Shown here: in pieces, positions 35,823 through 43,472 of the stretch
How positions within the stretch are numbered: the first letter of the stretch is position 1
Layout: every line of letters begins with the position of its first letter
Assembly (NCBI RefSeq): GCF_900129795.1
Contig: NZ_FQWW01000008.1
Location: 259,480 to 323,479 of the forward strand
Origin: Flavobacterium sp. CF108
Lineage (GTDB): Bacteria > Bacteroidota > Bacteroidia > Flavobacteriales > Flavobacteriaceae
Direction of reading: 5' to 3'
Length of the DNA: 64,000 nt
Program-made: the position numbers and the translations under genes
Notes under the pieces: model-generated
What the model was told of the DNA's origin: nothing
Seen by the model: only the letters and a program-made list of their open reading frames with translations
Databases searched by the model: none

Positions 35823-37607
35823 ATGATAAAAAAACTTTTTCGAAGATTAGAAAGTATTATTGCTTTAGCTCAATCAATTTTGACACCAAAGCAATTCATT
35901 TTTTTATCCAGTGTTTTGGTCGGAATTTCCTGTGCGTTTGCGGTAATTGTTTTAAAAACATTTGCCCATAGCGTTTTTTCATTTGCAACTTACATCAGCG
36001 GAATTTTAAAATTAGGTTTCATTAATAGTATCCTGCCCATTATTGGTATTTTACTGACTGTTTTGGTCGTGAAAAAAGTTTTAAACGGAACCATTCAAAA
36101 AGGGACTTCGCAAATTTTATACGCTGTTGCTAAAAAAGCAAGTATAATTCCGAAAAAACAAATGTACGCACAGATTGTTACAAGCTCTTTGACTGTGGGT
36201 TTAGGAGGATCTGCAGGTTTAGAAAGTCCAATTGTGATTACGGGAGCTGCTTTTGGTTCCAACTATGCACAGAATTATAAATTAGCTTACAAAGACAGAA
36301 CTTTACTTATTGGCTGCGGGGTTGCGGCGGGAATTGCGGCAGCTTTTAATGCGCCCATTGCCGGAGTTCTTTTTGCGATAGAAGTTCTCTTGGTCGATGT
36401 TAGTATTTCTGCCTTTACGCCCATTATGATTTCGGCAGCGACCGGAGCTTTGGTTTCGGCAATTGTATTAGACGAAAGCATACTTTTATCTTTCAAAAAA
36501 CAAGAAACTTTTGATTATCATAATATTCCTTTTTATGTAGTTTTAGGTTTATTGACAGGTTTTATTGCTGTTTATTATTCTAGAAATTTTCAAAAAGTTG
36601 AGCACTATTTTTCAGAACTAAAAATGGGGCCTTATAAAAAAGCACTGATTGGTTCTTCGCTTTTGGCACTTCTTATTTTTATATTTCCAACGCTGTTTGG
36701 TGAAGGTTACGAAAGTATCAAAATCCTATCAGAAAGTGATCCCGGACAATTATTAGATAATACCTTATTTGCAAGCTGGAGAAACAACCAATGGGTTTTA
36801 CTGCTTTTTGTGGGCTGTACCATGATGATAAAAGTATTTGCTTCGGGACTTACAATTGGAAGTGGTGGAAACGGAGGAAACTTTGCTCCTTCCCTGTTTT
36901 TAGGATCTTATCTGGGTTATTTCTTTTCTAAATTCATCATTTTAACTGGTTTAGCAAAATTACCTATCAGTAATTTTACAATGGTTGGAATGGCCGGAAT
37001 TTTGAGCGGATTATTTCATGCGCCGCTTACCGCAATTTTCCTTATTGCAGAAATTACCGGAGGTTACGGCTTAATGATTCCGCTTATGATTGTTTCGTCA
37101 ATTAGTTTTGCGATTTCTAAACGTTTTGAAAAATATTCGCTTGACGTAAAAAATCTGGCTAAAAAAGGGCATGCCTTTACCAGCAATAAAGACTCTAATA
37201 TTTTATCAACTTTAGATATCGATACCATCATCCAAACCGATTATTTAACGGTTTCTCCAGAAGAACATTTGAGCAAATTAGTAGATCTTATTTCGCACTC
37301 CAATCAGGTAATTTTTGCCGTTGTAAATAACGAAAGAGAACTTGTTGGTGTTGTACATTTTAATGATATCAGAGAAATTATATTTAATGCGTACCGCGTA
37401 AAATATACTTTGATTAAAGATGTCATGAAAATTCCGCCTGCAACTATTTCTTCAAATGACAGCATGGAGATCGTAATGACTAAATTCGAAAGATCTAAAA
37501 CTGCTTTTCTTCCCGTTTTACGAAATGAAAAATATTTCGGTATGATCTCAAAGTCTATTGCACTTGAAGCCTACAGAATGAAACTTCGTTCCATGACAAT
37601 AGAATAA
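35823..37607 (+). CDS. ClC-family chloride channel/transporter with CBS pair
   Basis: A 594-residue membrane protein with about ten helices up to residue 430 and two cytoplasmic CBS domains (about 460-585, IIQTDYLTVSPEEHLSKLVDLI; VMKIPPATISSNDSMEIVMTKF). Ion-selectivity loops are seen as GLGGSAGLESP, where the gating Glu134 is kept although the usual GREGP is altered to GLESP, and GSGGNGGNFAPSLFLG. The retained gating Glu allows either channel or H+/Cl- exchange activity. The gene has its own promoter and is followed by an inverted repeat that overlaps the fic promoter. Confidence 0.9.
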   Translation: MIKKLFRRLESIIALAQSILTPKQFIFLSSVLVGISCAFAVIVLKTFAHSVFSFATYISGILKLGFINSILPIIGILLTVLVVKKVLNGTIQKGTSQILYAVAKKASIIPKKQMYAQIVTSSLTVGLGGSAGLESPIVITGAAFGSNYAQNYKLAYKDRTLLIGCGVAAGIAAAFNAPIAGVLFAIEVLLVDVSISAFTPIMISAATGALVSAIVLDESILLSFKKQETFDYHNIPFYVVLGLLTGFIAVYYSRNFQKVEHYFSELKMGPYKKALIGSSLLALLIFIFPTLFGEGYESIKILSESDPGQLLDNTLFASWRNNQWVLLLFVGCTMMIKVFASGLTIGSGGNGGNFAPSLFLGSYLGYFFSKFIILTGLAKLPISNFTMVGMAGILSGLFHAPLTAIFLIAEITGGYGLMIPLMIVSSISFAISKRFEKYSLDVKNLAKKGHAFTSNKDSNILSTLDIDTIIQTDYLTVSPEEHLSKLVDLISHSNQVIFAVVNNERELVGVVHFNDIREIIFNAYRVKYTLIKDVMKIPPATISSNDSMEIVMTKFERSKTAFLPVLRNEKYFGMISKSIALEAYRMKLRSMTIE

Positions 37608-37608
37608 G

Positions 37609-37663
37609 CTTAATATCGGATAAGTTAAAAATTTGCAGTATCCGATATTAAGAAGTACTTTTG
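37609..37663 (+). promoter_or_regulatory. fic promoter with inverted repeat operator
   Basis: CTTAATATCGGATA at 37609-37622 and TATCCGATATTAAG at 37639-37652 are perfect reverse complements. TTTG (37632-37635) lies in the loop, and TACTTTTG (37656-37663) follows after 20 bases: both match the Bacteroidota -33/-7 boxes. The expected start of the RNA (about seven bases on) falls at or next to ATG 37671, so the mRNA may have no leader. Confidence 0.6.
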
Positions 37664-37670
37664 TAGGATT

Positions 37671-38624
37671 ATGTGGAACATTGACTTAACATACAGAGAA
37701 GAATTTCAATCAACATTTGATCGATTGTACCAAAAAAGGCTTGATTTGCAAAACAGCAGACCACTGCCCAATATTGCTTTGCATAAAATTCGTGAAAGTT
37801 TATCGCTCGAATGGACCTACAATTCAAACAGTATTGAAGGAAACACAATGAGTTTGCGCGAAACCCAAATGGTAATACAGGAAGGAATCACTATTAAAGG
37901 AAAATCGCTTCGGGAACATTTTGAAACACACAATCACGATAAAGCAATCGATTATTTATATTCAATTGTTGATGATAATTACAAACTTCGAAGCATCGAT
38001 ATTCTTTTCATTCATGGTTTAGTTTTACGTTCTATCGAAGATGATTTTGCAGGTCGCATCCGAAATGGCGGTGTTCGAATTTCGGGAGCTAATTTCATGC
38101 CTCCAAACGCTAATAAGGTTTCAGATCTTTTGGATGAATTAATCGATTTTATCAATACAAATCCTTTAGGTTTAAATGATATAGAACTGGCAACAATTTA
38201 TCATCATAAATTAGTCTGGATACATCCATTTTTTGATGGAAACGGGCGCACCGTTCGTTTAAGCATGAACCTCTTATTAATGCGCTGCGGTTTTCCGCCG
38301 GCAATTGTCCTTAAAAACGATAGAAAAAAATATTACGAAGCGCTTAATCAGGCAAACAACGGCAATTATCAAAAGCTAACCCTTTTGATGTGTCAGGCAC
38401 TAGAACGAACGCTAAATATATATTTAACCGCAATGCCGGGAAGCAGTTATGATTATCAGCCTATCATAAATATTGTAAGCGAACCAGAAGCTGCTTATGG
38501 TCAGGAATATGTAAGTTTATTGGCCAGAACAGGAAAAATTGACGCTTATAAAGAAGGCCGAAATTGGTACACAACCAAAGAAGCCATTGAGGAATATATG
38601 GCAACAAGAAAAAGAAAACGCTAG
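37671..38624 (+). CDS. Fic-domain AMP-transferase, self-inhibited type
   Basis: A 317-residue Fic protein. The active site motif is HPFFDGNGR (His185), which transfers AMP from ATP to a hydroxyl group of a target protein. An inhibitory helix motif SNSIEGN (Glu56) precedes the core, so it is of the class that blocks its own ATP site from the N-terminus. The C-terminal 80 residues look like a winged-helix part (YVSLLARTGKIDAYKEGRNWYTTKEAIEEYM), which may bind DNA. No separate antitoxin gene is next to it, as expected with a built-in inhibitor. The inverted repeat over its promoter could be an autoregulatory site. Confidence 0.9.
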   Translation: MWNIDLTYREEFQSTFDRLYQKRLDLQNSRPLPNIALHKIRESLSLEWTYNSNSIEGNTMSLRETQMVIQEGITIKGKSLREHFETHNHDKAIDYLYSIVDDNYKLRSIDILFIHGLVLRSIEDDFAGRIRNGGVRISGANFMPPNANKVSDLLDELIDFINTNPLGLNDIELATIYHHKLVWIHPFFDGNGRTVRLSMNLLLMRCGFPPAIVLKNDRKKYYEALNQANNGNYQKLTLLMCQALERTLNIYLTAMPGSSYDYQPIINIVSEPEAAYGQEYVSLLARTGKIDAYKEGRNWYTTKEAIEEYMATRKRKR

Positions 38625-38645
38625 TTTCGACTAGCGTTATTTTGT
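38617..38645 (+). terminator. Hairpin overlapping the fic stop codon
   Basis: AACGCTAG at 38617-38624 pairs with CTAGCGTT at 38631-38638, loop six bases; the tail is ATTTTGTT, a weak T-run. Confidence 0.55.
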
Positions 38646-38701
38646 TACAATTTTTAACATAAACTTCTATACTCTAGTACTAAAAGAACAAATCAAAGTG
38701 G

Positions 38702-38709
38702 TAACTTTG
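38702..38709 (+). promoter_or_regulatory. -7 box of uvrA
   Basis: TAACTTTG matches TAnnTTTG exactly. The RNA would start about base 38716, which excludes TTG 38714 and supports ATG 38726 as the start of UvrA. Confidence 0.5.
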
Positions 38710-38725
38710 CGTTTTGCTCAAATTT

Positions 38726-41557
38726 ATGCTAGATAAAGACAATACTATTGAAGTTCTTGGCGCAAGAGTTCATAATCTAAAAAATATCGATATTTCTATT
38801 CCGCGTGAAAAACTGGTTGTTATAACAGGTCTTTCGGGTTCGGGAAAATCATCATTAGCGTTTGATACGATTTATGCTGAAGGTCAGCGTCGTTATGTTG
38901 AAACTTTTTCTGCATATGCGAGGCAGTTCCTTGGCGGGTTAGAACGTCCTGATGTGGATAAAATCGACGGACTTTCGCCGGTTATTGCAATTGAACAAAA
39001 AACTACCAGTAAAAGTCCGCGTTCAACTGTTGGAACTATTACTGAAATATACGATTTCCTTCGACTTTTATATGCTCGAGGTGCTGACGCTTACAGTTAC
39101 AACACTGGCGAAAAAATGGTTTCGTATTCTGATGAACAAATTAAAGATTTGATTATTCAGGATTATAATGGCAAACGCATTAATATTCTTGCTCCGGTAA
39201 TTAAAGCCAGAAAAGGTCATTATGCTGAATTGTTCCAACAAATTACCAAACAAGGATTTTTGAAAGTCCGTGTAAATGGTGAAGTTCAGGATTTAGTGGC
39301 AGGAATGAAACTGGATCGTTACAAAACTCACGATATTGAAATTGTAGTCGACAGAATGTTGATTGAAAACACTGAAGACAATCAAAAACGATTGGCAGAA
39401 AGTATTAATACAGCTATGCATCATGGCGAAAATGTATTAATGATTTTAGATCAGGATACCAATGAAGTTCGTTATTTCAGCCGAAACTTAATGTGTCCAA
39501 CAACCGGAATTTCGTATCAAAATCCAGAACCGAATTTATTTTCTTTTAATTCCCCAAAAGGTGCTTGTCCGCATTGTAATGGATTGGGAACGGTTCACGA
39601 AATCAATGTAAAAAAGATCATTCCGAATCCGAAATTATCAATTAAAAGCGGTGGATTTGCTCCGCTTGGCGAATATAAATCTTCATGGATTTTTAAACAG
39701 TTAGAAACTATTGGAGAAAAATTTGGATTTAAGATTACAGATCCAATTGAGAAAATTCCGGAAGAAGCTATGCAAATGATTTTGTATGGAGGAAAAGACA
39801 AGTTTGCCATCAACTCAAAAGATCTTGGCGTTACAAGAGAATACAAAATTGATTTTGAAGGAATTTCAAACTTCATCAAAAATCAATATGACGAAAGTGC
39901 AACTACAAGCATAAAACGCTGGGCAAAAGATTTCATGGACGAAATTAACTGTCCGGTTTGCGAAGGATCACGTCTTAAAAAAGAAGCATTGTTTTTTAGA
40001 GTTAATGAAAAAAATATCACCGAATTGTGTGATATGGATATTTCAGATTTGACGATTTGGTTTCAGGAATTGAATAGCAATTTAACGGATAAACAGCTTT
40101 TAATTGCTTCTGAAGTTGTAAAAGAAATCAAAGATCGTTTGAACTTTTTAATGAATGTTGGTTTAAATTATTTGGCTTTAAGCCGAAGTTCAAAATCACT
40201 TTCGGGAGGTGAAGCGCAGCGTATTCGATTAGCAACACAAATTGGTTCACAGCTGGTTGGTGTTTTATATATTTTGGATGAACCGAGTATTGGTTTACAT
40301 CAAAGAGATAATGAAAAATTGATTAAATCTCTGGAGCAATTACGTGATATTGGAAACTCGGTTATTGTGGTTGAACACGACAAAGACATGATCGAGACTG
40401 CAGATTATGTAATTGATATTGGTCCAAAAGCTGGGAAATATGGCGGGGAAATAATCAGCATTGGAACTCCTGCAGAAACTTTAAAATCGAACACCATTAC
40501 CGCTCAATATTTGAATGGTAAGATGAAATTAGAGATTCCGAAAGAACGAAGAAAAGGAAATGGCAAGTTCTTGAAACTAAGCGGAGCAACTGGAAACAAC
40601 TTAAAAAATGTTTCGATTGAATTGCCTTTAGGGCAGATGATTTGTGTTACAGGAGTTTCTGGAAGTGGAAAATCGACCTTGATTAACGAAACGCTCTACC
40701 CTATCTTGAACGCTTATTATTTTAATGGTGTAAAAAAACCACAGCCTTATAAAAAGATTGAAGGTTTAGAACATATTGATAAAGTAATTGATATTGACCA
40801 AAGTCCGATTGGAAGAACGCCGCGTTCAAATCCAGCGACTTATACCGAAGTTTTCACCGAAATTAGAAACTTATTTACCATGACTTCTGAAAGTATGATT
40901 CGTGGTTATAAAGCCGGACGTTTCAGCTTTAATGTAAAAGGCGGACGCTGTGAAACCTGCGAAGGTTCTGGTGTAAGAACTATCGAAATGAACTTTTTAC
41001 CAGACGTTTACGTGGAATGCGAAACATGTCAGGGAAAACGTTTTAACAGAGAAACACTGGAAATTCGATACAAAGGAAAATCAATTTCAGATGTTTTAGA
41101 TATGACGGTTGATGAAGCGGTTCCGTTTTTTGAAAACATTCCGAAAATCCACAGAAAAGTAAAAACAATTCAAGATGTTGGTTTAGGATATATTACACTT
41201 GGTCAGCAAAGTACAACGCTTTCTGGTGGTGAAGCTCAGCGTATCAAACTGGCTGGAGAATTATCTAAAAAAGATACAGGAAATACGTTTTATATTCTAG
41301 ATGAACCTACAACAGGTTTGCATTTTGAAGATATCCGTGTTTTAATGGATGTAATCAATAAACTGGTTGATAAAGGAAATACGATCCTGGTTATCGAACA
41401 TAATATGGACGTTATTAAACTTGCGGATTATATTATCGATATTGGTCCTGAAGGCGGAAAAGGCGGCGGACAATTAATCGCTAAAGGTACTCCGGAAGAA
41501 GTGGCGAAAAATAAAAAAAGTTATACTGCTAAGTTTTTGAAAAAGGAATTAGAATAA
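38726..41557 (+). CDS. uvrA: Excinuclease ABC subunit UvrA
   Basis: A 943-residue ATPase that finds bulky DNA lesions with UvrB in nucleotide excision repair. It has two ABC modules: first Walker A GLSGSGKSS and signature LSGGEAQRIRLA, second Walker A GVSGSGKST and signature LSGGEAQRIKLA, each followed by a LDEP Walker B. Two zinc fingers are visible: CPHCNGLGTVHE paired with the later CPVCEGSRL, and CETCEGSGVRTIEMNFLPD with CETCQGKR. The frame is open to TTG 38714, but ATG 38726 is preferred because of the promoter box at 38702-38709. Length and motifs fit a canonical UvrA. Confidence 0.97.
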   Translation: MLDKDNTIEVLGARVHNLKNIDISIPREKLVVITGLSGSGKSSLAFDTIYAEGQRRYVETFSAYARQFLGGLERPDVDKIDGLSPVIAIEQKTTSKSPRSTVGTITEIYDFLRLLYARGADAYSYNTGEKMVSYSDEQIKDLIIQDYNGKRINILAPVIKARKGHYAELFQQITKQGFLKVRVNGEVQDLVAGMKLDRYKTHDIEIVVDRMLIENTEDNQKRLAESINTAMHHGENVLMILDQDTNEVRYFSRNLMCPTTGISYQNPEPNLFSFNSPKGACPHCNGLGTVHEINVKKIIPNPKLSIKSGGFAPLGEYKSSWIFKQLETIGEKFGFKITDPIEKIPEEAMQMILYGGKDKFAINSKDLGVTREYKIDFEGISNFIKNQYDESATTSIKRWAKDFMDEINCPVCEGSRLKKEALFFRVNEKNITELCDMDISDLTIWFQELNSNLTDKQLLIASEVVKEIKDRLNFLMNVGLNYLALSRSSKSLSGGEAQRIRLATQIGSQLVGVLYILDEPSIGLHQRDNEKLIKSLEQLRDIGNSVIVVEHDKDMIETADYVIDIGPKAGKYGGEIISIGTPAETLKSNTITAQYLNGKMKLEIPKERRKGNGKFLKLSGATGNNLKNVSIELPLGQMICVTGVSGSGKSTLINETLYPILNAYYFNGVKKPQPYKKIEGLEHIDKVIDIDQSPIGRTPRSNPATYTEVFTEIRNLFTMTSESMIRGYKAGRFSFNVKGGRCETCEGSGVRTIEMNFLPDVYVECETCQGKRFNRETLEIRYKGKSISDVLDMTVDEAVPFFENIPKIHRKVKTIQDVGLGYITLGQQSTTLSGGEAQRIKLAGELSKKDTGNTFYILDEPTTGLHFEDIRVLMDVINKLVDKGNTILVIEHNMDVIKLADYIIDIGPEGGKGGGQLIAKGTPEEVAKNKKSYTAKFLKKELE

Positions 41558-41578
41558 AAATATTGTTATTAATGGAGT

Positions 41579-41735
41579 GGTTTAAAATCCGTTGTGTAAA
41601 ATCAATAACGGATTTTAAACCATTATATCGAAATCTCTAACGAATTGAAATCCGTTGTGTCAAAACCTCTAACGGATTGAAATCCGTTTCTACAATATGA
41701 ACCGTTCCTTCGGAACTCTATTATTGGGGTGTATT
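41579..41735. repeat. Cluster of 'AACGGATT' hairpin repeats after uvrA
   Basis: GGTTTAAAATCCGTT at 41579-41593 and AACGGATTTTAAACC at 41607-41621 form a perfect hairpin. Then CTCTAACGAATTGAAATCCG and CTCTAACGGATTGAAATCCG follow as a direct repeat at about 41634 and 41671, ending in CGTTCCTTCGGAACT at about 41703-41717. Such arrays are common between flavobacterial genes. The gap 41558-41955 holds no ORF; its right half is AT-rich. Confidence 0.7.
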
Positions 41736-41955
41736 TATATTTTCAACAGATTTTAATCCCAAGAAAACAATTTCTATTTCTACATCGTTTTTAATCTATT
41801 GATTATTAATCTTCAAGCAAAAGAATCAACAAAGAAATGTTACATTTCAATTAATAAATCTACATTTTTATAACAATTCTTAAAAAAAGCACTAATTTAG
41901 TACGCCCTTTTTGTCAACGCTTTTTCATTTTGACAAAAAGACTAAGATATAATCT

Positions 41956-42315
41956 ATGAATCTAAAAGACAAATTCAGTAATGTAGACCAATATTTTTCG
42001 CCTAAAATAATTGACGAAGTAAACGATCAATATATTAAAGTAGCAAAAATAAAAGGTCAGGAAGTTCCGTGGCATAATCATGAAAATGAAGACGAATTAT
42101 TTTATATTATCGATGGTGAACTTTTAATGGAGATTGAAAATGAACCAGCCGTTACAATGAAAAAAGGCGATTTATTTGTTGTAAAAAAAGGTGTAAATCA
42201 TAGAGTTTCGTCGGTAGAAGAATGTTTGATAATGCTGATAGAATCTAAAACTACAGAACATACCGGAAAAGTAAAAAGCAACATTACCAAATCAATTGAA
42301 GAACAAACGTATTAA
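41956..42315 (+). CDS. Small cupin-domain protein
   Basis: A 119-residue single-domain cupin. Motif 1 is visible as VPWHNHENEDELFYIIDGELLMEIE, with metal-ligand candidates His, His, Glu, and motif 2 as MKKGDLFVVKKGVNHRVSS with the final His. Fe, Mn or Zn binding is likely. Function cannot be told from the sequence: sugar isomerases, dioxygenases and plain sensors share this shape. It is a single gene. Confidence 0.85.
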   Translation: MNLKDKFSNVDQYFSPKIIDEVNDQYIKVAKIKGQEVPWHNHENEDELFYIIDGELLMEIENEPAVTMKKGDLFVVKKGVNHRVSSVEECLIMLIESKTTEHTGKVKSNITKSIEEQTY

Positions 42316-42385
42316 TAAAGAATTCTTCGAATAAACCAATTGTTTAATTGAAACCTAATGCCCTAGCCCTGATGGGAACGGCATC

Positions 42386-42495
42386 TCCCGATTTAGAAAA
42401 ACAAAGCTTTTTAGCCGTAGTTTTTGTTTATCGGGAATATAGTGGACAGCAGGAATTAGCTCCTTCCTTCGACTACGCTCAGGATGACAAAATAG
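42386..42495. repeat. Interspersed repeat upstream of the LOG gene
   Basis: TCCCGAT at 42386-42392 pairs with ATCGGGA at 42430-42436, with additional pairing between. It is followed by CCTTCGACTACGCTCAGGAT at about 42466-42485, a word recurring in many flavobacterial intergenic repeats. Confidence 0.5.
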
Positions 42496-42533
42496 AACAG
42501 CTTAATAAAATATAAATAATTAAAATACCTAAA

Positions 42534-43262
42534 ATGAGATTAGAAGATTTTGATAATGATGAGGATAAAGTAATCCAGGACAGTTTAAAACAAAAAACCT
42601 GGAATGAAATTAGAACAAATGACAGCTGGGCGATTTTTAAAATCATGTCCGAATTTGTAAACGGTTACGAAAGCATGGGGCGTATTGGTCCGTGTGTATC
42701 TATTTTTGGTTCGGCGAGAACAAAACCAGATGATAAATATTATTTGCTGGCAGAAAAAATTGCTTTTAAAATTAGTAAAGCCGGTTATGGTGTAATTACG
42801 GGAGGAGGCCCGGGAATTATGGAAGCCGGAAATAAAGGTGCGCATTTAGGCGGCGGAACTTCGGTTGGTTTAAATATCGAACTGCCTTTTGAACAGCATT
42901 TTAACCCTTATATTGATCACGATAAAAACCTGAATTTCGATTATTTCTTTGTGAGAAAAGTTATGTTCGTTAAATATTCACAAGGTTTTGTGGTTATGCC
43001 GGGAGGTTTTGGAACGCTTGACGAAATGTTTGAAGCGATCACTTTAATTCAGACTAAGAAAATTGGAAAATTCCCAATTATTTTGGTTGGAGTTGAATTT
43101 TGGTCTGGTTTATTGGATTGGGTAAAAACAGTTTTGGTTGAAAAAATGCAAACTGTAAGTCCAGAAGATTTGAACTTATTCAAAATCGTAGATACTGAAG
43201 ATGAAGTTGTTGACGTTTTGGATAAATTCTATAAGAAATACGACCTGAGTCCGAACTTCTAA
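42534..43262 (+). CDS. LOG-family protein (TIGR00730, nucleotide phosphoribohydrolase-like)
   Basis: A 242-residue Rossmann-fold protein. The family marks GGGPGIMEAGNKGA and PGGFGTLDEMFEAITLIQTKKI are intact. Homologues called lysine decarboxylase in old annotation in fact release the base from nucleoside 5'-monophosphates (cytokinin-activating LOG enzymes) or cleave other nucleotides. The N-terminal 50 residues are an extra helical part usual for the longer bacterial subgroup. It stands alone; a terminator follows at 43370-43397. Confidence 0.9.
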   Translation: MRLEDFDNDEDKVIQDSLKQKTWNEIRTNDSWAIFKIMSEFVNGYESMGRIGPCVSIFGSARTKPDDKYYLLAEKIAFKISKAGYGVITGGGPGIMEAGNKGAHLGGGTSVGLNIELPFEQHFNPYIDHDKNLNFDYFFVRKVMFVKYSQGFVVMPGGFGTLDEMFEAITLIQTKKIGKFPIILVGVEFWSGLLDWVKTVLVEKMQTVSPEDLNLFKIVDTEDEVVDVLDKFYKKYDLSPNF

Positions 43263-43369
43263 AAATATTTGTAGGGTAAATAAATTTTGTAAGATTAAGT
43301 ATTCTTAAAAAAATCTGCACTTATTTTACCTATAAGGTTAAATTTACACCTATAACGATATAAAAATTG

Positions 43370-43397
43370 AAAGCTGTTTTTTTAAACAGCTTTTTTT
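43370..43397 (+). terminator. Terminator after the LOG gene
   Basis: AAAGCTGTTT at 43370-43379 pairs with AAACAGCTTT at 43384-43393, then more T. Confidence 0.8.
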
Positions 43398-43472
43398 ATG
43401 CTATTTTTACATAAAGCCATGAATAATTTATGCACGAAATTTTAGGTATATTTATAATTTTTACGCCAATTC

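Noticed and set aside
35823..37607. Loss of chloride selectivity because GREGP is changed to GLESP
   Set aside because: The gating Glu134 and the second selectivity loop are intact, so the protein is still judged to be a working ClC member.
41634..41700. Possible CRISPR-like direct repeats
   Set aside because: Only two units, no unique spacers, no cas genes in the window; they are interspersed hairpin repeats.
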